This document shows positions 48,067 through 57,831 of a DNA stretch of 64,000 nucleotides, in pieces. The stretch is from Sphaerochaeta sp. GTDB taxonomy: Bacteria > Spirochaetota > Spirochaetia > Sphaerochaetales > Sphaerochaetaceae. How positions within the stretch are numbered: the first letter of the stretch is position 1; each line of letters opens with the position of its first letter. Made by a program: the position numbers and the translations under genes. The notes below the pieces were generated by a model, which saw only the letters and a program-made list of their open reading frames with translations, did no database searches and was not told the origin of the DNA. The stretch is from positions 124,001 through 188,000 of the forward strand of contig JAGYOG010000001.1 of NCBI GenBank assembly GCA_018399495.1, in the 5' to 3' direction.

Positions 48067-48937
48067 ATTCAAGACTATACCATGCGTTTCCAAATCGGTA
48101 CAATGTTCCGGCTCCTCCTCGTTGTTCCACCACGGCAACCGTACTCTTCCATTCAAGGTGCGAAGCAAGCTCAGAAAACGTAGAAATTGAAGAAGCTCCC
48201 ATCTGAGACAAAAAAGTCACCCCACCGTCAATAACCCCACCATCTATTCCTTCACGGTGGACAAACACATCCTTTCCTTGGTCCAGTGCCGAAGTTGCAC
48301 AATGCAGAGAGCCACTCTTTTCGGGTGCCTGGACAACCATGGTGGCGATACCCAAAGCTGTGGAGAGCATATTCCTGCTCAAACAACGGGATGGGTATGC
48401 CACATCATCAGGTTCATAAGGGGAGAGCAACGAAACAGTGGGAATTGAGCGGTATGCCTTAACGCGTTTTGTCGCCAAACCACAATCACAGATGACAAAC
48501 GAATTGACTTTCAGGTCCTGACCGGCATAAAGAGCGGTCCGATCAATGCCACGGCTATTGCTTGTCACCAATGTGGTCTTGTTGGCACAAACTTCAAGAG
48601 CAAACCGATAAGCCCGTTGAGCACCCATCCCATTGGGATAGCGGGTTCCACAAAGGGTGAGCAACTGAGAGGAATCGTCGGGCAATACTTTGGTGTACAT
48701 GATTCTGAACGGCGGGTTCTCCATCTGGTAGAGCATTGAAGGATACCCCTCCATTCCCCAAAAACAGACTTGCACCGCTTGCTCTTCCTGGAGAAATTGG
48801 AGCATCCTTTGTACCCGGGATATACTTGCCCCACGATGAGCAAGTTCTTGCAGTGTTATACCAGAAAAGGCCAGTTTTATCCGCTGTTCACAGGAGAGTG
48901 GGAGGAGGCTAAGCGCCAACAACACAGAAAGTTTCAT
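48059..48937 (-). CDS. dprA: DprA-like protein
   Basis: About 292 residues from MKLSVLLALSLLPL; the frame is open to 48988. A Rossmann-type region holds GTRYPNGMGAQRAYRF and TLVTSNSRGIDRTALYAG, the DprA/Smf pattern, though with S-N-S in place of the usual S-G-x. The family loads RecA on incoming single-stranded DNA. Divergent in its C-terminal half, with no clear winged helix. Confidence 0.75.
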   Translation of the reverse strand: MKLSVLLALSLLPLSCEQRIKLAFSGITLQELAHRGASISRVQRMLQFLQEEQAVQVCFWGMEGYPSMLYQMENPPFRIMYTKVLPDDSSQLLTLCGTRYPNGMGAQRAYRFALEVCANKTTLVTSNSRGIDRTALYAGQDLKVNSFVICDCGLATKRVKAYRSIPTVSLLSPYEPDDVAYPSRCLSRNMLSTALGIATMVVQAPEKSGSLHCATSALDQGKDVFVHREGIDGGVIDGGVTFLSQMGASSISTFSELASHLEWKSTVAVVEQRGGAGTLYRFGNAWYSLEYA

Positions 48938-48968
48938 ACTCTGGAAGATAAAAAGGAGGAGTATTGCT

Positions 48969-49712
48969 TCAGAACCTTTCGACGACAACCTTTATAAGCA
49001 ACAGGGAAAGCACCAGTAGCATGACCGGTTTCACTACCTTCTGACCAATCCTAAGCGCCATATGACTTCCGATGTATCCGCCAATGATGGCACTAACGGC
49101 ACAAGGAATCGCAATGGAGAAATCGACTGCCCCATGATAGAGAAACATGGACAATGCTGCGATGTTGGAAGCAAGGTTTACGATTCGTGCCGTCCCACAT
49201 GCCTTAAGCAGGTCAAGCCCAAGTACCGCGGTAAAGATGATGGTGAGAAACATTCCCGTACCTGGTCCAAAAAAGCCGTCATACATTCCCACTACCAAAC
49301 CGGTAATTCCACTGAGCAACAAGGTAAAAGATTTCCCCCTTGGCTGGGCTTTCCCAAAATTTGGGTTCACCAACATAAAGACGGCGATGGAGGGAACCAG
49401 GATGATCAAAAGATAGGAGAGATATGTTGAGGCGTACCGTGTCGCCAGGAACGAGCCATACGAAGAACCAATGAAGGTCGTCACAATGGCAATACCTCCG
49501 ACCAAGAAGCTGACCTGTTTATTGGCTAGGTATTGGATGGTTGCAACCAATGTTCCACTTGCTGAGGCAAACTTATTGTTCCCCAAGGCAGTTGTCGGGG
49601 GAAGACCCACTGCTACGTAGGCCGTCAAAGTAATCAGGCCTCCACCTCCAGCGATGGCATCAATCGCCGCCCCAAAGGCGATGATTGGGCAGAGAATCCA
49701 CAATACACTCAC
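48969..49712 (-). CDS. TauE/SafE family permease
   Basis: 247 residues, seven or eight hydrophobic segments, GGGGLITLTAYVAVGLPPTTALGNNKFAS near the start and GMYDGFFGPGTGMFLTI in the middle, the family's repeated glycine-rich motifs. It is a membrane transporter, often of sulfite-, sulfonate- or organosulfur-type anions; substrate unknown. It lies between the two Xer genes. Confidence 0.88.
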   Translation of the reverse strand: MSVLWILCPIIAFGAAIDAIAGGGGLITLTAYVAVGLPPTTALGNNKFASASGTLVATIQYLANKQVSFLVGGIAIVTTFIGSSYGSFLATRYASTYLSYLLIILVPSIAVFMLVNPNFGKAQPRGKSFTLLLSGITGLVVGMYDGFFGPGTGMFLTIIFTAVLGLDLLKACGTARIVNLASNIAALSMFLYHGAVDFSIAIPCAVSAIIGGYIGSHMALRIGQKVVKPVMLLVLSLLLIKVVVERF

Positions 49713-49714
49713 GC

Positions 49715-50608
49715 TTACTCCTCGTTCCCTTGCTCGTCATGGTACGCATCGTAAGCATGCTGCAGGGAAGCAGTATCCACATGGGTGTAGATCTGCGTTG
49801 TCTTGATATCTGCATGACCAAGCAGTTCCTGGACACTTCTAAGGTCTGCACCACCTTCGAGGAGGTGGGTGGCAAAACTGTGACGCAAGGTATGTACCTT
49901 TGCATCAAGGTTGCACTCCTCGCAGTAACTTACAAACCGTTTGTACACCGCCTGCCGGGTAAGTTTTTTTCCTCTACGTCCGACAAAAAGGGCCTTGGTA
50001 GCGAGACGCATACCCACAAGTATAGGACGGATATCCTTGAGATACACCTTTAGATACTGGGCTGCCACTTCTCCCACTGGAACAATGCGTAGTTTATCCC
50101 GTTTCCCCAGCACTCTCAATTTCCCATCCTGGTAATCAGAAACCTCCAGATTGCATGCCTCGCTGATTCTCAATCCACAGGAGTAGATCAACTCAAAGAG
50201 GGTTCGGTCCCTATATCCTAGCGGAGAAGCAGTATCTATACTCTCAAGGAGTGTATCAACCTGGCTTACACTCGCCACTTGTGGAAGTGTACGGGGTTTT
50301 TGTGAGTGGCTGATCAATAGGACAGGGTTGTCCTGACGAATTTTCTGGAGTTGTAGGAAAGCAAAGAATGACCTGAAAGCGCTGAGAGTCTTTGCAAGGC
50401 TGGCCGCAGAAAGTTTTCTCAGTTTTCTCTCCTGTATCAGGTATGTTTCCAATTGTGTTGCATCCACCGTTTCGAGAGGTAGGGAAGTTTCCAATAAACG
50501 GGAAACTTCGTATAGATAGACCGACAGCGTCGCATGGGATAAACGACGCTGCAGCATCAAATAATCCTCGTACTCTTCAAGCAAGAGTTGGTCAACGGGG
50601 AGAGCCAT
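49715..50608 (-). CDS. XerC/D-type tyrosine recombinase (second)
   Basis: 297 residues. Core-binding N-terminal domain; catalytic R in SCGLRISEACNL, HTLRHSFATHLL, and [16 protein letters not shown]. It closely resembles the recombinase at 47170 in length and motifs. It starts 3 bp after the ftsZ stop, so it probably shares the division-cluster transcript. Confidence 0.93.
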   Translation of the reverse strand: MALPVDQLLLEEYEDYLMLQRRLSHATLSVYLYEVSRLLETSLPLETVDATQLETYLIQERKLRKLSAASLAKTLSAFRSFFAFLQLQKIRQDNPVLLISHSQKPRTLPQVASVSQVDTLLESIDTASPLGYRDRTLFELIYSCGLRISEACNLEVSDYQDGKLRVLGKRDKLRIVPVGEVAAQYLKVYLKDIRPILVGMRLATKALFVGRRGKKLTRQAVYKRFVSYCEECNLDAKVHTLRHSFATHLLEGGADLRSVQELLGHADIKTTQIYTHVDTASLQHAYDAYHDEQGNEE

Positions 50609-50610
50609 AG

Positions 50611-51855
50611 CTACTTCTCTTCTGCTTTATTCCTGGAGTACCTCAGTACGGCAGGGATGGTATAATCATTGGGATTACTGCCTGGCCCCTTGCCTAATTG
50701 TTTTTGCAGATCCTGCCAACGATTGACCTGGATGGCTGGGATTGCTTCCTCATCCTCTTGGGTACTCTTGGCTGCTGGCTTTTCATCTTCCTGTTTCTTC
50801 TCTCCCCCCTTGGCAGCCGCATAGTGGCGTTTGACCATATCCATTTCTGGTATTTCAGCACCTACTACCTCTTCTTTCCGTTCAAAACCGGTTGCTACCA
50901 CCGTTACCTTGATCCGATCACCCAACTCAGGATTGAAGGCCTGACCTGCAATGATCAGTGCATCATCACTGCACTTGTCGGTCACCAACTCAACAACATC
51001 TTGGTACTCTTGGAGGGTAAGATTGTCACTACCGGAAAGATTAACCAGAACACTTTTAGCCCCTTCTATACTGGCATTTTCCAACAAGGGATTGTTTATG
51101 GCCTGACGTGCGGCATCAACCGCGCGATTGGCACCTTCACCAAATCCAATGCCCATGAGTGCATCACCCTTGCCTTTCATAACTGTTCTGACGTCCGCAA
51201 AGTCTATGTTGATCTCCCCCGGTTCAGTAATCAACTCACTGATTCCTTGGACACCCATGTACAACACTTCGTCTGCCATCAGGAAGGCTTGCTTGATGGG
51301 GGTATTGTTTTCCACCACTTTCAGCAAATACTGGTTGGGGATGATAATCAAGGTATCCACCTGCTTCCGCAGTTTCTCAATGCCTGCCTGTGCCAACAAC
51401 AATTTCTTCTTTCCTTCGAAAGCAAACGGGGTGGTTACCACTGCAACAGTGAGGGCATTGCAACTCTTTGCAATTTCAGCAACAACAGGAGCGGAACCGG
51501 TACCGGTTCCGCCTCCCATTCCGGCGGTGATGAACACCATGTCGGCGTTCTCAATCTCGTGACGGATGTCCTCTTTGCTCTCCTGGGCTGCCTTTTCCCC
51601 AACCTCGGGGACGCCTCCAGCACCAAGCCCTCCTGTCAACTCCTTGCCGATGGGAAGACGGACCTGTGCATTGGATCGCTGTAGGGCCTGCATATCAGTG
51701 TTCATGGTAACGAACTGAACTTTTTTCAAGCCGCTGGCAATCATACGATTAACCGCATTCCCCCCAGCACCACCAACCCCGAGCACTTTGATGACCGTGG
51801 CAGTGGTTTGTTCATCCTGAACCATATCCTCAACTTCAAACATTCCAAAATCCAT
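50611..51855 (-). CDS. ftsZ: cell division GTPase FtsZ
   Basis: 414 residues. The tubulin signature GGGTGTGSA is at 114-122; N-terminal VLGVGGAGGNAVNRM; synergy-loop region GRIRVTVVATGF-like DRIKVTVVATGFE. The C-terminal peptide is DYTIPAVLRYSRNK, for contact with FtsA. It forms the division ring. It follows ftsA by about 30 bp. Confidence 0.97.
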   Translation of the reverse strand: MDFGMFEVEDMVQDEQTTATVIKVLGVGGAGGNAVNRMIASGLKKVQFVTMNTDMQALQRSNAQVRLPIGKELTGGLGAGGVPEVGEKAAQESKEDIRHEIENADMVFITAGMGGGTGTGSAPVVAEIAKSCNALTVAVVTTPFAFEGKKKLLLAQAGIEKLRKQVDTLIIIPNQYLLKVVENNTPIKQAFLMADEVLYMGVQGISELITEPGEINIDFADVRTVMKGKGDALMGIGFGEGANRAVDAARQAINNPLLENASIEGAKSVLVNLSGSDNLTLQEYQDVVELVTDKCSDDALIIAGQAFNPELGDRIKVTVVATGFERKEEVVGAEIPEMDMVKRHYAAAKGGEKKQEDEKPAAKSTQEDEEAIPAIQVNRWQDLQKQLGKGPGSNPNDYTIPAVLRYSRNKAEEK

Positions 51856-51882
51856 ACTCTATTCCTTCGCCCTTGGGCACGC

Positions 51883-53130
51883 TTAAAACAGTGTCCTGAA
51901 AAAATCACGGAGCTTTGAGACCGCCCCACCCTCTTTACGACGCGTTCGCTCTTTGCGTGAATGTGTCCCGGTAGCAGTATCCCGTACCTTACGAGCTTCA
52001 CTCTTCATCAGTCCAAGCACCGTCGTATACTGAGGACTGATATAACTCCGATCCAATCCCCCAATGGCCTCAGGAAAACCCAATCTGGCCGGGAGCTGGA
52101 AAATCTCACTGGCTAGTTCAGTAACCCCGCTGAGCAGGGCTCCCCCTCCAACCAATACCACTCCACCACCAAAGGAGCCTTGCACTTGAGACTTCTCCAA
52201 CTCACTCTGCAATCGGCTGAAAATTTCAGCCATTCTTGGTTCGATGACCTTGCTGAGTTCCTTCTTTGGCATTTTGATGGGAGGAAGTCCTCCTACTTGA
52301 GGAATGAGTACCATATCTTCACTACTGACAGAAGGCACATAACTATGCCCACTTTCACACTTGATTTGCTCAGCAGTACCCCGCGTCTTGTTCAGGATGT
52401 AGGCAATATCATTGGTGACAGCGTCACCTCCTAGGTTTACCCCGCCTGTATAGACAGGGGCCCCATTGGTATATGCAATCATATTGGTGATACCACTACC
52501 GATATTAATGAGAATTGTACCCATCTCTTTTTCTTCACTGCTGAGGACAACCTCTGCATCCGCAAGGCTTTGCAAGACCATTCTCTGCACAACCAGGCCA
52601 GAACGTTGGATACACTTACGCTCATTCTGGCAGATTGCAGAAGAAGCAGTAACAATCAGTACACGGCTCTCGAGCCGGTGTCCAAGCATATCAATGGGAT
52701 CCTTGATGCCCATCTGTCCATCAATCTGGAAATCTTGGACCAATGTATGAAGAATCTCTCGGTCCTGGGGTAGTTCAAACGCCCTGGCCACCTCGAGACT
52801 GCGAAAAATATCTTCCCGCTTGATTTCCTGGTCCTTGCTATTGATTCCCACCACACCGGTGCTGGGAATTCCTACGATATTCTCCCCACCGATTCCGATG
52901 ATGACCTCACTCATCTCTGCCCCTGCCTGGAGCTCTGCTTCGTTGATCACCGTTTGGATGGTCTTCAAGGTCTGTTCAATATTTACGATGGAACCGGCTC
53001 GAACTCCTTCACTGAAGTGCTCACAGATGCTGTCGACCATCAACTGGCCATCCCGGCTCACTGAGCCGATCACGCATCTAGTTCGGCTTGAGCCTATATC
53101 CAGACCCATCAACATCTTATCACCAGCCAT
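51883..53130 (-). CDS. ftsA: cell division protein FtsA
   Basis: 415 residues from MAGDKMLMGLDIGSSRTRC; AAGGGGG precedes the ATG. Actin-fold motifs are LDIGSSRTR, INIGSGITN and GGGVVLVGGGALL. The last residues VSKLRDFFRTLF form an amphipathic helix as used for membrane attachment. It tethers FtsZ to the membrane. Confidence 0.95.
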   Translation of the reverse strand: MAGDKMLMGLDIGSSRTRCVIGSVSRDGQLMVDSICEHFSEGVRAGSIVNIEQTLKTIQTVINEAELQAGAEMSEVIIGIGGENIVGIPSTGVVGINSKDQEIKREDIFRSLEVARAFELPQDREILHTLVQDFQIDGQMGIKDPIDMLGHRLESRVLIVTASSAICQNERKCIQRSGLVVQRMVLQSLADAEVVLSSEEKEMGTILINIGSGITNMIAYTNGAPVYTGGVNLGGDAVTNDIAYILNKTRGTAEQIKCESGHSYVPSVSSEDMVLIPQVGGLPPIKMPKKELSKVIEPRMAEIFSRLQSELEKSQVQGSFGGGVVLVGGGALLSGVTELASEIFQLPARLGFPEAIGGLDRSYISPQYTTVLGLMKSEARKVRDTATGTHSRKERTRRKEGGAVSKLRDFFRTLF

Positions 53131-53158
53131 TACAGCAACCCCCTTCTGGTCGGTCTCA

Positions 53159-53914
53159 TTACCTGCGCACCAAACCCTCTCGATAGAGGTCATAACGCTT
53201 TTTGTCCGAGCTGAGGAAGGAAAGTATATCCTTCTGGTCCTGTTGGACCAGTGCCACGGCTGCTTGTATCTGGGCCGCTCCTACAGACTCCCTCACCCAA
53301 ATCTGGGCATTGAGGGACGAGATTTCCAAAACCATCTTTCCAAAGCTGTTACTACTATTATTATCGTATTTTATACTTGTTATCAAGGTAGTTTTCTCTT
53401 CGAGAGAATTTGCCAACTCCATCACCTGATGAAATGAACGGTCAAGTCCATAACTAGAGAGCATCTGTGCATAGGAATTAGGCACCTCGATTGTTACCAA
53501 TTCCTGTTTCCATGCACCGATATCCTCTTCAGGAATCCTCACCAACGAAGTTCCATCAACCAAATACGTCTCTTTTCCATCACTTGTCTGTACCAAGGCA
53601 GAACTTGCTATTAAAAATATTGTTGCCAGAAGAGAGGAAGGAAATTTTCTTTGGAGCTGAACAGAGGACACAGTCGGATATTCCCCCAAATCCCGCTCTA
53701 AACGATAGAGGTCCAATTCAAAGAGAGAAAGCCCTACAAAGGAGGCAAGAGATTCCTTTAGTGAAACAGGAACTTTCCCACTTCCACTCTCAGCAGCAAC
53801 CTGTATGGTTGTAATCTTGAACTGGGGAAGGGATCGAAGGGTTACGAGTGCCATGAATGCAACCAAGGGGAGCAACAGCACAGTCAGCTTCACCTTGAGC
53901 GATACACGTCTCAT
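53159..53914 (-). CDS. ftsQ: FtsQ/DivIB-like division protein
   Basis: 251 residues: one membrane segment at about 8-26, a POTRA-like part (FKITTIQVAAE ... LSLFELDLYRLERDLGEYPTVSSV) and a beta domain with WKQELVTIEVPN. Recognised mostly by position between ftsW and ftsA and by architecture; sequence identity in the family is always low. It links the FtsBL complex to the divisome. Confidence 0.85.
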   Translation of the reverse strand: MRRVSLKVKLTVLLLPLVAFMALVTLRSLPQFKITTIQVAAESGSGKVPVSLKESLASFVGLSLFELDLYRLERDLGEYPTVSSVQLQRKFPSSLLATIFLIASSALVQTSDGKETYLVDGTSLVRIPEEDIGAWKQELVTIEVPNSYAQMLSSYGLDRSFHQVMELANSLEEKTTLITSIKYDNNSSNSFGKMVLEISSLNAQIWVRESVGAAQIQAAVALVQQDQKDILSFLSSDKKRYDLYREGLVRR

Positions 53915-55146
53915 TCAACGCCCCCTTGTGCGGGAAACTGAATCTCTGTTCGCTCCTCTTTATCCAAGGAACTTTTATAGAGAGGTATCCTGCCGCTGCT
54001 AATCAACAGAATTCGGTACAACAGAGCACAACTGAGTAAAATCACCAAAAGGTTGGTTCCCCCTTGACTGAAAAACGGCAAAGGAATACCTGTAGGTGGC
54101 AACAAGGCAGTAACTACTCCCAAATTGAGAACTGCTTGAAAAAGCACCATGCTGGTCAAACCGAAGGCCGCTAGGCTAAGAAAACGATCTCTGTCTTGCA
54201 TCCGGCGGCTCGCATGATAACCCAAAATTGCAAACATGAGAAAAAGTGCAAGAATGAAAGCACCACCGACAAAACCCAATTCCTCACATACTGATGCAAA
54301 GATGAAGTCACTCTGGACTTCTGGGAGAATCCCAAGCTTGTAGGAGCCGTTTCCAAGCCCAACCCCAAACAATCCCCCTGAGGAGATTGCCTTCAGCCCG
54401 GTACGCACCTGATAGTTCATTCCACTGGGATCAAGGGAAGGAAACAGGAATGAGAAGATACGCTTCACACGGTAGGATTGGCTGAACAGGGCAACTAGTG
54501 CCGGGGGAGCCAGGAATGCAAGGAGAATGACCATATGAAGGAGCTTGAATCCACTGGCAATCAACATGGCAAAACTGATCCCCAGAAACAGAAGCGCTGA
54601 GGAGTAGTCTCTCTGTAGGAAGATCAGCAATGTTATCAACAAGCTGGTTGCAATGGGCAGAGCATAACGCCTGATAATGGATTGTGTGCTGCGATCTTTT
54701 TTGTAATAGTTTGCAAAGAAAAGGATTATTCCCACTTTTGCAAATTCTGAAGGCTGAAAAGAAGGGAGAGGACCTATCTGCAGCCAACGTTTGGAACCAA
54801 GTCGCTCCTGTCCAAAAGGAGAAAAGAGAGTCATCAACAATAATAGAATTGAAAGGGCCAGAACCAAGTAGGAGATATTCTCAATCCAGCGGAGCGGTAT
54901 ATAACGAATGACCAGCCATCCAACCAAGGCCAAGGCAACGAACATCAGCTGCCGGGTAAAGAAGTAGTGATGAGGAAGGCCATGGATGAGCGCCTCATTG
55001 TATGATGCACTGTACAGCATGGTAAGGCCGAGGGAGGTGATAAGGATGACAATACATAAAAAGGTGAAGGCACTCAGGTTCCCTCCCCCTTCCTCAAGTG
55101 GTTCTTCTCTTTGTTGCCAGTCATCAAATTCCCTTCGTATATCCAT
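53911..55146 (-). CDS. ftsW: SEDS glycosyltransferase FtsW
   Basis: 411 residues with about ten membrane segments. LQIGPLPSFQPSEFAKVGIILFFANY and GVGLGNGSYKLGILPEVQSDFIFA-type SEDS signatures are present, as is PPTGIPLPFFSQGGTNLL. It polymerises glycan strands at the septum with a class B PBP. The ATG at 55146 follows AGGTG; a GTG at 55155 overlapping the mraY stop is equally possible. Confidence 0.93.
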   Translation of the reverse strand: MDIRREFDDWQQREEPLEEGGGNLSAFTFLCIVILITSLGLTMLYSASYNEALIHGLPHHYFFTRQLMFVALALVGWLVIRYIPLRWIENISYLVLALSILLLLMTLFSPFGQERLGSKRWLQIGPLPSFQPSEFAKVGIILFFANYYKKDRSTQSIIRRYALPIATSLLITLLIFLQRDYSSALLFLGISFAMLIASGFKLLHMVILLAFLAPPALVALFSQSYRVKRIFSFLFPSLDPSGMNYQVRTGLKAISSGGLFGVGLGNGSYKLGILPEVQSDFIFASVCEELGFVGGAFILALFLMFAILGYHASRRMQDRDRFLSLAAFGLTSMVLFQAVLNLGVVTALLPPTGIPLPFFSQGGTNLLVILLSCALLYRILLISSGRIPLYKSSLDKEERTEIQFPAQGGVE

Positions 55147-55151
55147 GGCGT

Positions 55152-56087
55152 TCACCTACTTATCAGCAATGAGACTGCTGCAAACAACCAGGAGACAAGG
55201 GTGAAAGCAATGACAATACGGCCTTCTTTCACTCCCTTGAGTTCATAGGCGTGGTGAAGTGGCGCAATGATAAATACCTTGCGACCAAACCGTCTTATGG
55301 AGATTATCTGAATCAGGCTGGATGCAAGTTCAAGCAGGAACAGCCCGCTCGCAAGGAACAGTGCAAGCTCGCACCCCATCAACAGTGCCGATATTGCTAT
55401 ATAGGCTCCGAGCGCATGGCTTCCGCAATCCCCCATGAAATATCGGGCAGGAGGGAGATTAAAGAAGAGAAAGGCAAGCAAGGACCCAAGCAACGCACTG
55501 GAAGCGAGGCTCCCCTGTTTATACGAGAGCATGACAAGCAGTAAAAGCATAGGAAGACTGCTTCCTGCAGCCAGTGCATCGAGCCCATCGGTAATATTTA
55601 CAGCGTTTACGAAATAGAGAATGTAGAACAAAGCAAACAAGTAGTACCCAATCCCCAGATCAAGTTGAAAAACCAGCAAATCAATACGGGTATCAAGCAG
55701 GTTCTGCCCCTTGGCCAAGACCAGGAGCAATACCGCTCCCTGCATCTGCAGTAACAGTTTCACCAATGAAGGCAAGCCATCCCCGTTGGAACGTTTGCTC
55801 TTCATGTGGTCGTCGAGGAACCCGATACCGGCAAAAAGCACCAAGGCAAGCAAGGGAAACAACAGCTGAGGCTCAGCCAACGCTGGATCAAACAAGGAGA
55901 CCAACAATGTCCCCAGGGTGAATGCCAGACCGCCGAGGACAGGAGTACCTGCTTTTTGCTTCTGGAAGGCCCTGAGCTCCGGTTTTACTGCTATGTCGCT
56001 CCTTTTTACAAAAGACAACAGAACCTTCGAGATTACGAAGGTTACGACAAAGGAAAGTACAAGTAGGAGCAACAACCTATCAGGCAT
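55152..56087 (-). CDS. mraY: phospho-MurNAc-pentapeptide transferase
   Basis: 311 residues from MPDRLLLLLV, about ten membrane segments. GTPVLGGLAF near the N-terminus, DDHMKSK (the aspartate pair region), NITDGLDALAAG and FMGDCGSHALG are MraY motifs. It makes lipid I. The start overlaps the murF stop by 8 bp. The C-terminal HHAYELKG carries the histidine motif. Confidence 0.95.
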   Translation of the reverse strand: MPDRLLLLLVLSFVVTFVISKVLLSFVKRSDIAVKPELRAFQKQKAGTPVLGGLAFTLGTLLVSLFDPALAEPQLLFPLLALVLFAGIGFLDDHMKSKRSNGDGLPSLVKLLLQMQGAVLLLVLAKGQNLLDTRIDLLVFQLDLGIGYYLFALFYILYFVNAVNITDGLDALAAGSSLPMLLLLVMLSYKQGSLASSALLGSLLAFLFFNLPPARYFMGDCGSHALGAYIAISALLMGCELALFLASGLFLLELASSLIQIISIRRFGRKVFIIAPLHHAYELKGVKEGRIVIAFTLVSWLFAAVSLLISR

Positions 56088-57477
56088 ACCGTAGGGGCCT
56101 CCTTGTAGCATATTCGGTCAAGCCAGGAATCAGGCGCTCCATACCAACAGAGCGAGAGGCCTTGAGCAGGAACAGGTCTCCCCGATTGCTTTGTTTCTCG
56201 ACACTCTCTTCCAACTCCTCGAAATTTTCTGTGAAAGAAACCTTGTCTGCATAGCCAAGTTGTCGTAGCTGGTTTGCAGCATCTGCCATCTCACTCCCAT
56301 AGAGGTATGCCCTGCCAAATGAGGATCTTGCGAGCAGATTCGCGACGGAGCGATGGGCAAATCGAGACTGGTTACCCAATTCCTTCATCGGTCCAAGCAC
56401 CACTTTCTTTTCCCCATTCCACCTGAGGTTGGAGATATAGGAGAGGATGCTCCTCGTGGAATCCAAGCTGGCATTATAGGAATCGTCGATAATGGTAATA
56501 TCGCTTCTATGCACCGAACTTCTGCCTTGCATCGGTGTAAACCCTTCCAAGGCTTGGGCAATCTCTCTCGGGTTTGCTCCAAGATAGGTTCCTATCTCGA
56601 TGGCACCAACGACATCCTCGAGCAAATGCTTTCCTACTGCCCTGATCTGGAAGGGCTCTCCGCCATAGGTCACCAACCACCCTTCCAACCCCATGTTAAC
56701 AGCCTGTACCGCATTCGTATCATACCGATGCAGTGTTCTTGAGGCATATTTCTCAATGAGTTGAAGATGTTTGCAGGAACGACTCACAAAACCAGCCTCA
56801 AGTTCTGGGTGAAAAATTTTCGCCTTCTCCTGAGCAATGATCACCTGGCTCCCAAACTTCTCAAGATGGGAAATTCCAATATTCGTCAACAGTGCAATGT
56901 TGGGGTTGAGGATGGAGACCATTCTGTCCATCTCTCCGACATGGTCAATGCCCATCTCGAAAATTCCATAGCGGCTCTGTTTTTCCAAGGAGAAGGTACT
57001 CAAGGGAAGACCGTATTCGCTGTTGAGGTTACCGGGGGTCTTTGCAGTAGGTCCGAGTTGTCCTGCAATACAGGCAATTGCTTCCTTCGTGGTACTCTTT
57101 CCACAGCTTCCCGTGACTCCTACAGTTGTCAACTGAGGGAATAGGGAGAGGTAAGACCGGGAGAGGGCATGCAGACTTCCCAACACATCATCACTTATGA
57201 GGATTGCACATTCGCACATTCGCATGGCTTCTTGAGCACGTTCAGTCGGTACAACGACTGCCGCCGCTTCTTTTTCAGAAACTGACTTGATGTATGCAAA
57301 ACCGTCGGTATTCTCCCCTTTCAAGGCAAAGAAGAGACTTCCCTGAGAACAAAGTCTGCTGTCTATTTGTACATCAACAATCCGCGTGGAAGTACTTCTG
57401 ATGCAAGTTGCCTGACAAAGGGAAGCAATCGATAAGGAGTTAAAGGCGAACTGGTCGATATGTTGGTAGTTGTTCAT
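56080..57477 (-). CDS. murF: UDP-MurNAc-tripeptide D-Ala-D-Ala ligase
   Basis: 465 residues from MNNYQHIDQFAF. ATP motif GVTGSCGKSTTKEAI near residue 113, NSEYGLPLSTF, FEMGIDHVGEMD and DDSYNASLDS are Mur-ligase features matching MurF. It adds D-Ala-D-Ala to the peptidoglycan precursor. The start overlaps the ftsL stop (ATGA). murE, murD and murC are not in this cluster. Confidence 0.94.
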   Translation of the reverse strand: MNNYQHIDQFAFNSLSIASLCQATCIRSTSTRIVDVQIDSRLCSQGSLFFALKGENTDGFAYIKSVSEKEAAAVVVPTERAQEAMRMCECAILISDDVLGSLHALSRSYLSLFPQLTTVGVTGSCGKSTTKEAIACIAGQLGPTAKTPGNLNSEYGLPLSTFSLEKQSRYGIFEMGIDHVGEMDRMVSILNPNIALLTNIGISHLEKFGSQVIIAQEKAKIFHPELEAGFVSRSCKHLQLIEKYASRTLHRYDTNAVQAVNMGLEGWLVTYGGEPFQIRAVGKHLLEDVVGAIEIGTYLGANPREIAQALEGFTPMQGRSSVHRSDITIIDDSYNASLDSTRSILSYISNLRWNGEKKVVLGPMKELGNQSRFAHRSVANLLARSSFGRAYLYGSEMADAANQLRQLGYADKVSFTENFEELEESVEKQSNRGDLFLLKASRSVGMERLIPGLTEYATRRPLRYA

Positions 57478-57818
57478 TGGATGCTCCTTGAGATGCGGAG
57501 CACTGCCTCTGCCTTGATGGGCTGGAATATAATATCTTCCCTCCATGCACCATCGGCCAAGGCTTCAGGCATGCTGAGGGAGGAAATACTTGCCATCAGG
57601 ACCTGTTGCTCCTCTTCCAATGCCTTGCGATTCTCCAAGAGCGTCTGATATTCCACTTCAAGTGAGCGATTGATTCCCCGCTGCCAGAGTGGCAGGAAAA
57701 TAGCCACCATAAGGAAAAGCAACATAACCAGGATCATGACATGTTGGAGGCGTTCAGCATGATGGCGATTTGCAGACGGTTGTCTGTCAATCTCCACGGT
57801 GTACCAGTCCTGTACCAT
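57474..57818 (-). CDS. ftsL: FtsL-like division protein
   Basis: 114 residues: basic N-terminus, one membrane segment (VMILVMLLFLMVAIFLPLW, about 27-45) and a coiled coil (EYQTLLENRKALEEEQQVLM). Position between rsmH and murF and this architecture indicate FtsL, the bitopic partner of FtsB and FtsQ. Sequence conservation is too low to prove it. Confidence 0.8.
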   Translation of the reverse strand: MVQDWYTVEIDRQPSANRHHAERLQHVMILVMLLFLMVAIFLPLWQRGINRSLEVEYQTLLENRKALEEEQQVLMASISSLSMPEALADGAWREDIIFQPIKAEAVLRISRSIQ

Positions 57819-57831
57819 ACCTCGCCTCCTT

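Noticed and set aside
50698-51684. 328-codon open frame on the plus strand
   Set aside because: Antisense to ftsZ, low-complexity translation without any family features.
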